From positions 1-5,027 of the forward strand of contig CAADWP010000211.1 in the NCBI GenBank assembly GCA_900752785.1: DNA of 5,027 nt, given 5' to 3'. A model generated the notes under the pieces. That model was not told the DNA's origin, did no database searches, and saw only the letters and a program-made list of their open reading frames with translations. The DNA comes from an uncultured Ruminococcus sp. GTDB taxonomy: Bacteria; Bacillota; Clostridia; Oscillospirales; Ruminococcaceae. The translations under genes were made by a program, and so were the position numbers. Positions 1-5,027 of this stretch are shown one piece after another (the first letter of the stretch is position 1; the number at the start of each line of letters is the position of its first letter).

Positions 1-4
1 AAAT

Positions 5-10
5 GGGGGG
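5..10 (+). promoter_or_regulatory. Ribosome binding site of the lipoprotein gene
   Basis: A run of six G bases, seven bases before the ATG at 18, can pair with the anti-Shine-Dalgarno sequence. It places the start at 18, because the alternative ATG at 3 overlaps this run and would put five extra residues before the lysine-rich signal-peptide start. The promoter is outside the window. Confidence 0.6.
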
Positions 11-17
11 CATAATT

Positions 18-839
18 ATGAAAAAAACAATTGCATTAATAGCTTCGACGGCTATGTTATTAACAGCGGCAGTCGGCTGCGGCATTAAAAACAACGATGA
101 AAAAAACAGCAAGCCCGAAACCTCGGATATTGAAGTAGTTCATCTTGAAGCTGACAGACCTATTTACGATGACGTTTCCAAGTTGGCTGAATCATCAGAT
201 CTGATCGTTATCGGCGAATTCATTAAGGACAGCGAGCAGGAACTGATATATGACAACGGCGGAGTTTTTGTGAGCGTTACCTCCACAAATGAGATCGCAG
301 TAAAAAAGGTATTAAAGGGCAGCGTTGACGGTGACACTTTGAAAATAGTGCAGGACTACGGAATTGACAGAACCAACAGACTTATAACGTTCAGTGATAT
401 GACTCCTATGGAAAAGGGCGACCGATGGATATTCTTTTTGGTTTACGATGAATACCGCGACGCGTATTGGGTTTCGGGCGATTATACCGGAAGATACCCT
501 GTACCAAATGACGAGCTTATTTCAGCTTGCGAAAAAGTCGACACCCTAAGAAAAGAGTGTGACGAAGCCTTATCGGCATATACCGAGATTCCAAAATCTC
601 AGGTTCTTTCAATTCGACAGAACGAGCAGAGCGATAAGCTTGCAATCAGCGGAGAGGGTGGCAAATATTATTCCCTTACACAAAAGGAATATGATGAAAA
701 AATACTCCCGATCGGACTCCGAATTCAAGAGGTCGAAGAAGAGTTCAAAGCCGAAGATTTCGGATTATATGACTATCATCTTATAAACCTCAGGATATAC
801 TCCGATATTTTAAAGCAATTTGACTGCACAATTGAATAA
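18..839 (+). CDS. Putative secreted lipoprotein of unknown function
   Basis: A 273-residue protein that I do not recognise as a named family. The first 20 residues are a lipoprotein signal peptide: MKK, a hydrophobic stretch (about residues 5-19), then the lipobox A-V-G-C with Cys21 as the predicted lipidated residue. A polar linker (about 22-40) rich in Asn, Lys, Glu and Asp follows, so the mature protein should sit on the outer face of the membrane. Residues about 55-165 look like one compact beta-rich domain, with SDLIVIGEF (60-68), KKVLKG (96-101), MEKGDRWIFFLVYD (131-144) and GDYTGRYPV (154-162). This arrangement is seen in many hypothetical secreted proteins of Bacillota, but I cannot assign a function. 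The C-terminal part (about 166-273) is charged, with no motif I can name. ATG at 18 is chosen over an in-frame ATG at 3 because a G-rich ribosome binding site lies between them and the signal peptide begins properly at MKK. It is convergent with the ABC operon. Confidence 0.85.
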   Translation: MKKTIALIASTAMLLTAAVGCGIKNNDEKNSKPETSDIEVVHLEADRPIYDDVSKLAESSDLIVIGEFIKDSEQELIYDNGGVFVSVTSTNEIAVKKVLKGSVDGDTLKIVQDYGIDRTNRLITFSDMTPMEKGDRWIFFLVYDEYRDAYWVSGDYTGRYPVPNDELISACEKVDTLRKECDEALSAYTEIPKSQVLSIRQNEQSDKLAISGEGGKYYSLTQKEYDEKILPIGLRIQEVEEEFKAEDFGLYDYHLINLRIYSDILKQFDCTIE

Positions 840-928
840 AACTGTCGCAAATTTGTCTATAATCATGCAGAGTGCTATAATATTTAAAACTCTTAATTAT
901 TTATCAACAATCTCATGACAAAAGAAAT

Positions 929-967
929 TTATAGTAAACGTCATAAACAATTTGACGTTTACTATAA
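929..967. repeat. Perfect 15-bp inverted repeat (left hairpin of the element)
   Basis: Arms 929-943 and 953-967 are perfectly complementary around a 9-base loop. The sequence is nearly symmetrical, so it would form a hairpin in RNA from either strand. Neither side is followed by a good run of U, so it is not a typical terminator, although it could stabilise or weakly end the lipoprotein transcript that reads into it 90 bases after the stop codon. Confidence 0.75.
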
Positions 968-1027
968 TAATTGATTTAAATTGCCTCGCACATACGATCA
1001 CTGTGTTCGCTTCGTGCGTATCGGCAA

Positions 1028-1061
1028 ATAGCAAACTCCAAATATATTTGTCGTTTGCTAT
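1028..1061. repeat. Right hairpin of the element, with internal palindrome
   Basis: ATAGCAAAC (1028-1036) pairs with GTTTGCTAT (1053-1061). After a TC/TC internal loop, the palindrome CAAATATATTTG (1039-1050) continues the stem with four more pairs and a TATA loop. The arm is a variant of the left hairpin arm, so the same terminal motif occurs about four times within 135 bp in alternating orientation. Confidence 0.6.
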
Positions 1062-1063
1062 AA

Positions 1064-1206
1064 TTAATATGAAATGATTTCCAGCGTGAAAATTAGATTT
1101 TACATAAAGCTATATTTCAAAAACTCATTATTTTCCAAAAATACATAGTTATATTTTTATATTAATACGCCAACTGTAATAGCTGTCGGATTTTTATATT
1201 TATAAA
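1064..1206. other. AT-rich intergenic stretch with no recognised feature
   Basis: These 143 bases lie between the palindromic element and the terminator of the ABC operon. I see no open frame with a ribosome binding site, no tRNA-like fold and no clear promoter. The only structure is a weak, mismatched inverted repeat, CCAAC (1170-1174) with GTCGG (1185-1189), followed by ATTTTT on the plus strand. It could be a decayed terminator for the lipoprotein gene, but the support is poor. Together with 840-928, also featureless, it makes up the rest of the gap between the convergent genes. Confidence 0.5.
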
Positions 1207-1234
1207 ACAGCCCAAACAAAAATGTTTGGGCTGT
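1207..1234 (-). terminator. Rho-independent terminator of the ABC operon
   Basis: A perfect 12-bp stem (1207-1218 with 1223-1234, core AGCCCAAAC/GTTTGGGCT) closes on a four-base loop. Read on the minus strand, the stem is followed directly by TTTTATAAATAT, a moderate U-tract. It lies about 25 bases past the permease stop codon, as expected for the end of the operon. On the plus strand the stem is followed by ATATAATTT, which is less U-rich, so termination of the convergent lipoprotein transcript here is possible but less certain. Confidence 0.85.
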
Positions 1235-1259
1235 ATATAATTTATGTCTATCTCATCTT

Positions 1260-4130
1260 TCAGCAAATTTGATTCATAGTCTTTTTAAAGCTTTTAATAC
1301 AGGGAAGCGCTGCGGTCAAAGCTGCCGCAAGATTAATTGCAATAATTATTAAAATTCCCGCAGCCATAACAGCACTCACTTCTGCAAAAACTATTCCCAA
1401 TATCTCTCCCATAATAAATTTTAACAGCGCTATCCCCGATACAATTCCAACAATACTGGAAATAAGAGCGTACATCACACTTTCCAATATTATCGTTCCA
1501 ATAAGCTGCTTTCGCGTCATGCCTACTGCGCGTATCATCATCAATTCACGGCTTCGGTTCATTATTCCCGAGCTTGTTATGCTGATCGTAGAAAAAATTC
1601 CCCCAAGCCATATTGACAGTATAAATGTCGCAACAATTCCGATAATGGACTTGATAAAGTTTTGGCGTCCTGTTCCATACATATACCAATCTTCATAACC
1701 TGTGATGCCTTTAGAATTTATATATTCAGTTATATCATTTATGGCTGCTTCGTAATTTTCAGAACCGTTTACCGTAAGAAACAAAGTAGCCCCTGAAGAC
1801 TGACCGCCGCTGAAAAATTTCGCCGCATTATCCAGCGGAATATAAATTGAGTCCTGAGTAAATGCTTCGCAGCAAAGCTTTCCGGCAATTTTAATCGTTT
1901 TTATGTTGCCGTCAAAAGCGAGCACCGGAGCTTCTTTAAAACCGAACTCTGAAAAAGAAAGATAAAAATTTTCTTTGCACCTTATAAATCCATCTGTTTT
2001 TTCATTATATTGGATTATTCCCTTATCATCGGCAAAAGGCGAAATACCAACAAACGCTCCCTCTGTCTGAACAAATTCGTCGTATGTCATTCCAACAAGA
2101 TTTTCAGCATAGCTTTCGTAGTCACTGCGGTTTATCGTGCTGACAAAAACGCTGCTGTGATCGTTCAAACCGTCCAATTTGTTCATTATTTCTATTGAGT
2201 CATAATTTTTAAGATCAAGATCAGTGTATTGATTCATCCGGTATTTTGAAAAATGCCCGTTATTTCCGAATACCTTTTCATAATCATATATATCGCATAT
2301 ATCGGCAGAAATTGAAAAATCCTGATAGTTTCCCTCAACACCGATCTCCGTTTCAAATTTGATTGCCAAAACTACACATGTCATAAACAGCATAACTCCG
2401 ACCGCCGAGGTTGCAGTCACCATGAAAAATCTGCCCTTCAGACTGAGAATATTTTTCATGGTGTAGCTTAAAATAAATTTTCTTGAATTCCTGTTGATAC
2501 GCGATTTTTTTAAAGTCCGCTTACGTTTTTTGCTCTTCAGCTTACCGTAATTCATCGATTCCGCAGGGGAAAGCTTTCTTGCCGCCCATAAAGCCGAGGT
2601 GAGTGCAGATATGAATATCGCAATTATGCTGAGTCCTATGCCTATAACCGCAAAAAACGGCATTACTCTAAATTCAGCGATCACAATACCGCTATTTTTT
2701 AAAGAACCAAAGACGAACCTGCACATCGTAAACGCGGAGCATATTCCGATCGGAACCGCCGTTAAAGAATAGAAGAAAGCTTCAGTCAAAACAAGCGATA
2801 TAAGTTGAGCCTTTGAAGCTCCCATAACGCGCAGAGAGGCAAATTGTGCGCTTCGCTCTTTGACGGAAACCTCGAACGCGCAATCAATTATGAATCTCAC
2901 AAGCATCCATGTTATAAACAACAGCATGATACCAACCACTATAAATCCCATAAGACCGGTCATAGCGTCTGCGCCTTTAAGCTCGAACATGAGTATCTCG
3001 CTGTTATATTTTATGTCGTATGAATAAAAATTTTTATCAACATCAAAACCCAGATCGGATAAAAGCATTTTCAGTCCGTCATCAAAATCAATTTTATCGC
3101 TGATCCTTAATAACGCGGTATTACTGTTATACGACTGGTAGTTTTCCAAACCGACAATACTGCTGTAAAGACTGCAAAAATTGCAGTCGTTAGCCGTACT
3201 CTCAATATTCAGAAAAGAACGCTCATCATAATCATCCGATTGCCCGGAATCGGATGTTTCATTGAAACCTGCTATTTTCATAGTAAATTTAAACGGATCT
3301 CCCCGCTGTTCATTATCAAGAGCAAGCTCCTTCAAATCGTAAAAATTGCAATATTGTTTGAGCAGCGTATCAGTAATCGGCGATCCGATATCATAGGCGT
3401 CAAACAGCGCTTTCTGCTCTTCCTCAGAAAAATAATCGGTTATTATGACCGGTTTGAAATCTTTATCGGCGGAATTTTTATCTCCCAAGGCATTATTTCT
3501 TCTTATCTCGTCGATCATAGCCTTAACTTCAGGAATATTATCGTTTACTTCTCCGTAGACAGGCGTGACAGTAATAGTTATTTCATCGCCAACCTCATAG
3601 CCATATTCCTCTTTCAGCCACGCCGGAAAAAATCCATTATTTATTTCATCTTTGTCGGATACATTTTCTTTGAACTGTTCTTGATTCGGCAATAGCTTAT
3701 AATTGCCCGCGTTACTTTTTATTGATATTTCCTCTGTAAAAACGGGCTCGTTTTCACCGTAATTGATCTCAAAATAGCCTGTTCCCTTTTGAGTTTCGTA
3801 TTTATTCATTTCAATGAATAAATACTCCTCAATGTACATATCATCGACTGCCGCATGATTACGAATTATGTTCACAGCCTCAGCCATATTGGTCAAGCCT
3901 TTTTCAGACGGCGATCCGTCTACAGTTTCACCAAAAAATCCCCCGATATTGACTTCCCATGAGCCGTCCTCGTAGACCGCCTGATTTTTCATTGTGGTAT
4001 AAAGGCTGCTGCTGTATGCCGCTACCGAGCACATTATAAATACGGAAAGCATGATGCACATAAAGGTAAGGAAGGTGCGGAGCTTCTGACGGCGAAGGTA
4101 CTTAAATGAAAGCGATATCAGATGTTTCAT
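1260..4130 (-). CDS. ABC transporter permease, duplicated FtsX/MacB-like modules
   Basis: A 956-residue membrane protein with two FtsX-type modules. Predicted layout: TM1 about 19-39; large extracytoplasmic domain 1 about 40-390; TM2 about 393-413, TM3 about 444-467, TM4 about 492-517; a very basic cytoplasmic linker about 530-551 (KLKSKKRKR and following); TM5 about 567-590; extracytoplasmic domain 2 about 591-826; TM6-TM8 about 828-850, 876-902 and 918-943. The cytoplasmic segment after TM2 (423-443, KERSAQFASLRVMGASKAQL) and that after TM6 (858-876, RSRELMMIRAVGMTRKQL) are the paired E-x(5-7)-R-x-x-G-coupling motifs that contact the ATPase in this superfamily. One chain therefore carries both half-permeases. 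In MacB and LolCDE relatives, outer domains are moved mechanically by ATP hydrolysis. The substrate here is unknown. It is unlike BceB, which has ten segments and one outer domain. Co-transcribed with the ATPase 10 bases upstream. A GTG at 4139 would add three residues, but the ATG at 4130 has the better ribosome binding site. Confidence 0.9.
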   Translation of the reverse strand: MKHLISLSFKYLRRQKLRTFLTFMCIMLSVFIMCSVAAYSSSLYTTMKNQAVYEDGSWEVNIGGFFGETVDGSPSEKGLTNMAEAVNIIRNHAAVDDMYIEEYLFIEMNKYETQKGTGYFEINYGENEPVFTEEISIKSNAGNYKLLPNQEQFKENVSDKDEINNGFFPAWLKEEYGYEVGDEITITVTPVYGEVNDNIPEVKAMIDEIRRNNALGDKNSADKDFKPVIITDYFSEEEQKALFDAYDIGSPITDTLLKQYCNFYDLKELALDNEQRGDPFKFTMKIAGFNETSDSGQSDDYDERSFLNIESTANDCNFCSLYSSIVGLENYQSYNSNTALLRISDKIDFDDGLKMLLSDLGFDVDKNFYSYDIKYNSEILMFELKGADAMTGLMGFIVVGIMLLFITWMLVRFIIDCAFEVSVKERSAQFASLRVMGASKAQLISLVLTEAFFYSLTAVPIGICSAFTMCRFVFGSLKNSGIVIAEFRVMPFFAVIGIGLSIIAIFISALTSALWAARKLSPAESMNYGKLKSKKRKRTLKKSRINRNSRKFILSYTMKNILSLKGRFFMVTATSAVGVMLFMTCVVLAIKFETEIGVEGNYQDFSISADICDIYDYEKVFGNNGHFSKYRMNQYTDLDLKNYDSIEIMNKLDGLNDHSSVFVSTINRSDYESYAENLVGMTYDEFVQTEGAFVGISPFADDKGIIQYNEKTDGFIRCKENFYLSFSEFGFKEAPVLAFDGNIKTIKIAGKLCCEAFTQDSIYIPLDNAAKFFSGGQSSGATLFLTVNGSENYEAAINDITEYINSKGITGYEDWYMYGTGRQNFIKSIIGIVATFILSIWLGGIFSTISITSSGIMNRSRELMMIRAVGMTRKQLIGTIILESVMYALISSIVGIVSGIALLKFIMGEILGIVFAEVSAVMAAGILIIIAINLAAALTAALPCIKSFKKTMNQIC

Positions 4131-4136
4131 TCCCGA

Positions 4137-4142
4137 CACCTC
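4137..4142 (-). promoter_or_regulatory. Permease ribosome binding site overlapping the ATPase stop codon
   Basis: Read on the minus strand, GAGGTG spans the last two bases of the ATPase TGA and the next four, six bases before the ATG at 4130. This spacing favours ATG 4130 over the GTG at 4137-4139, which is itself inside the Shine-Dalgarno sequence. The overlap suggests translational coupling of the two subunits. Confidence 0.65.
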
Positions 4143-4815
4143 AGCCTTCTGTCAAGCAGCCGTCATGCATTCTGAATATTCTGTCAGCCTGAGCCGCTAT
4201 ACTGCCGTCATGCGTTATCAGCATAAGAGTCTGATTGTACTTCTTTATGGAATTTTTTAAAATTGAGATTATCTCGCGGCTGTTTTTGCTGTCAAGATTA
4301 CCGGTAGGCTCGTCTGCAAGAATGATCGGGGGCTTGTGTATCAGAGCTCTGGCAAAAGAAACCCTCTGCTGCTGACCGCCGGAAAGCTCGTGGGGATAAT
4401 TTTTTCGTTTCTTTGAAAGTCCTGTAACTTCAAGAAGCTCCTCAAGAAAATCCATGTCGGGAACGGTACTGTCAAGATTCAGCGGCAATACGATATTTTC
4501 CTCCACTGTAAGCACAGGTATAAGATTATACATCTGAAAAATAAAGCCTATATTTTTCCGTCGATACGCTGAAAGTTCATTGTCGCTGCCGTTTGCAACG
4601 TCAACTCCATTGACCCAAACCTTACCGGATGTAGATTGGTCAAGAGATCCGATAACGTTCAGCAGAGTAGTTTTTCCGCTTCCGCTTTCTCCGGTTACAG
4701 CAGCAAATTCACCCTTTCCGATTTCAAGGCTTACGTCGTTCAGAGCATACAGTTCAGTCTCGCCGCTTCCATAGCGTTTAAATAAATGTTCGGCTTTTAT
4801 AATCGCATTTTCCAT
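4141..4815 (-). CDS. ABC transporter ATP-binding protein, MacB/LolD family
   Basis: A 224-residue cytoplasmic ATPase, full length for this family (usually about 220-235). All motifs are present: Walker A GESGSGKTT (42-50, Lys48), Q-loop Gln94 in FIFQMYNLIP, signature LSGGQQQR (144-151), Walker B ILADE (165-169, with Asp168 and catalytic Glu169), D-loop NLDS (173-176) and H-loop His202 in LITHD. The FQxYNLIPxLTVxENI stretch after the Q-loop and ADEPTGNLDS are hallmarks of the MacB/LolD/FtsE branch, which powers FtsX-type permeases by mechanotransmission. The permease gene starts 10 bases downstream, so the two proteins are expected to form one complex, with two ATPase copies serving the duplicated permease. 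The ATG at 4815 has a near-perfect Shine-Dalgarno sequence seven bases upstream. The family is certain; the transported substrate is not. Confidence 0.95.
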   Translation of the reverse strand: MENAIIKAEHLFKRYGSGETELYALNDVSLEIGKGEFAAVTGESGSGKTTLLNVIGSLDQSTSGKVWVNGVDVANGSDNELSAYRRKNIGFIFQMYNLIPVLTVEENIVLPLNLDSTVPDMDFLEELLEVTGLSKKRKNYPHELSGGQQQRVSFARALIHKPPIILADEPTGNLDSKNSREIISILKNSIKKYNQTLMLITHDGSIAAQADRIFRMHDGCLTEG

Positions 4816-4822
4816 AATTCTG

Positions 4823-4830
4823 CCTCCTTT
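4823..4830 (-). promoter_or_regulatory. Strong ribosome binding site of the ATPase gene
   Basis: On the minus strand AAAGGAGG lies seven bases before the ATG at 4815, an almost ideal match to the 16S rRNA 3' end, which fixes the start codon. Confidence 0.85.
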
Positions 4831-4845
4831 TTATACAATGATAAT

Positions 4846-4879
4846 ATTATAAACCACTAACCTTACGCTAAAGTGACAA
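4846..4879 (-). promoter_or_regulatory. Candidate promoter of the ABC operon, with atypical spacing
   Basis: On the minus strand a consensus -10 TATAAT (4846-4851) would start transcription near 4839, giving a leader of about 24 bases that contains the ribosome binding site. The best -35-like hexamer, TTGTCA (4874-4879), is 22 bases upstream of it, or 20 from an overlapping TTTATA. Both exceed the usual 17, and no good -35 exists at 16-18. Within the spacer, CACTAA (4855-4860) and CGCTAA (4866-4871) form a direct repeat with an 11-bp period. This would fit an activator-dependent promoter, but that is inference; the -10 is the firmer part. Confidence 0.4.
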
Positions 4880-4909
4880 AATTATAAAATTAGAATTTTT
4901 ATTTAGAAC

Positions 4910-4918
4910 TTATCCACA
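4910..4918 (+). promoter_or_regulatory. Single perfect DnaA-box sequence
   Basis: TTATCCACA matches the consensus DnaA box exactly. There is only one, with no cluster of boxes, AT-rich unwinding element or replication gene nearby, so it is not evidence of an origin. It lies about 60 bases upstream of the candidate -10 of the ABC operon and may be chance or part of the neighbouring repeat. Confidence 0.3.
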
Positions 4919-4946
4919 TAGGAATTGTGTGCGGATTTTCGAGCAT

Positions 4947-5026
4947 AATTTTGACGAGGGCAAGGAGAAAAAGCGAAAGCATACTGTCGTATGATGAGCT
5001 TTTTCAACGCAGCAATCGGCAAAATT
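4947..5026. repeat. Imperfect palindromic structure at the right edge
   Basis: Three nested stems are visible. AATTTTGACGA (4947-4957) pairs with TCGGCAAAATT (5016-5026) at 10 of 11 positions. GAAAAAGC (4967-4974) pairs perfectly with GCTTTTTC (4998-5005). CATAC (4980-4984) pairs with GTATG (4989-4993) around a TGTC loop. This spacing of nested arms resembles intergenic palindromic repeats of Clostridia or a structured RNA. It may extend past the window edge. No run of U follows the stem on either strand, so it is not a normal terminator. No other copy is present in this window. Confidence 0.5.
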
Positions 5027-5027
5027 T

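Larger units (their letters stand above)
929..1063. repeat. MITE-like palindromic element, about 135 bp, with paired hairpins
   Basis: The two ends are inverted repeats. TTATAGTAAACGTCA (929-943) matches the reverse complement of 1049-1063 (TTATAGCAAACGACA) at 13 of 15 positions. Each end also folds on itself: 929-943 pairs perfectly with 953-967, and 1028-1036 pairs with 1053-1061 around the 12-base palindrome at 1039-1050. The centre has its own inverted repeat, TTGCC (981-985) with GGCAA (1023-1027), enclosing CGCAC (987-991) with GTGCG (1014-1018). It contains no open frame of note. The layout fits a small non-autonomous mobile element or a REP/BIME-type intergenic repeat. A possible 3-bp flanking duplication is ATT at 927-929 and 1063-1065, which is too short and AT-rich to trust. 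Whether other copies exist in the genome cannot be seen here. Confidence 0.6.

Noticed and set aside
3..17. An in-frame ATG at 3 that would lengthen the lipoprotein by five residues
   Set aside because: It overlaps the G-run that serves as ribosome binding site for the ATG at 18, and the extra MGGII before MKK does not suit a signal peptide start.
559..786. 75-codon plus-strand frame inside the lipoprotein gene, and similar short frames at 2010-2198 and 4580-4774
   Set aside because: Each overlaps a convincing gene in another frame or strand, with no ribosome binding site or motif of its own.
1170..1195. Plus-strand terminator for the lipoprotein gene (CCAAC...GTCGG then ATTTTT)
   Set aside because: The stem has only five positions with one mismatch and a ten-base loop, and it lies more than 330 bases past the stop codon.
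3240..3695. Open frame of 151 codons on the plus strand within the permease gene
   Set aside because: It is antisense to a well-supported coding region, shows no family-like motif, and is explained as the shadow of the permease.
4131..4139. GTG at 4137-4139 as the permease start (three more residues)
   Set aside because: This codon lies inside the GAGGTG that is well placed for the ATG at 4130; the ATG is also the better start codon. Not excluded, but less likely.
1260..4815. BceAB-type bacitracin resistance transporter
   Set aside because: BceB has ten membrane segments, one outer domain and about 650 residues; this permease has eight segments and two outer domains in 956 residues, and no BceRS-like genes are present.
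4903..5027. A replication origin suggested by the DnaA box
   Set aside because: Only one box, no AT-rich unwinding region with further boxes, and no dnaA, dnaN or rep gene in the window.

Overview
The window looks like a piece of a low- to mid-GC Gram-positive (Bacillota, class Clostridia) chromosome. The reasons are AT-rich intergenic DNA, strong AGGAGG-type ribosome binding sites, a Gram-positive style lipoprotein signal peptide, and a two-gene ABC ATPase plus FtsX-type permease operon of the kind common in Ruminococcus-like gut bacteria. The genus is an inference from style; no marker gene is present.

Layout: (1) 18-839, plus strand, a 273-residue secreted lipoprotein of unknown function. 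Its promoter lies left of the window. (2) 840-1259, a 420-bp gap between two convergent genes. It holds a 135-bp palindromic, MITE-like element (929-1063) made of two subterminal hairpins around a third inverted repeat, then about 140 bp with nothing convincing, then a clear terminator (1207-1234) for the minus-strand operon. (3) 1260-4130, minus strand, a 956-residue permease with two FtsX modules, eight predicted membrane segments and two large extracytoplasmic domains. (4) 4141-4815, minus strand, its 224-residue MacB/LolD-type ATPase, with all nucleotide-binding motifs intact. (5) 4816-5027, the upstream region of the operon: a strong ribosome binding site, a candidate -10 box with a CRCTAA direct repeat of 11-bp period just upstream, a single perfect DnaA box, and a structured palindromic sequence that runs up to the window edge.

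The two minus-strand genes form one transcription unit. The ATPase comes first, the permease's Shine-Dalgarno overlaps the ATPase stop codon, and the terminator lies about 25 bp past the permease. Together they should form a type VII (MacB/LolCDE-like, mechanotransmission) ABC system: ATP hydrolysis in the cytoplasm drives movement of large domains outside the membrane, usually to move or release peptides, lipids or lipoproteins rather than to transport through a pore. The substrate cannot be read from the sequence. The convergent lipoprotein gene is a neighbour but not part of the operon.

No new multi-gene system is evident. The most unusual material is non-coding: the 929-1063 element and the 4947-5026 structure.
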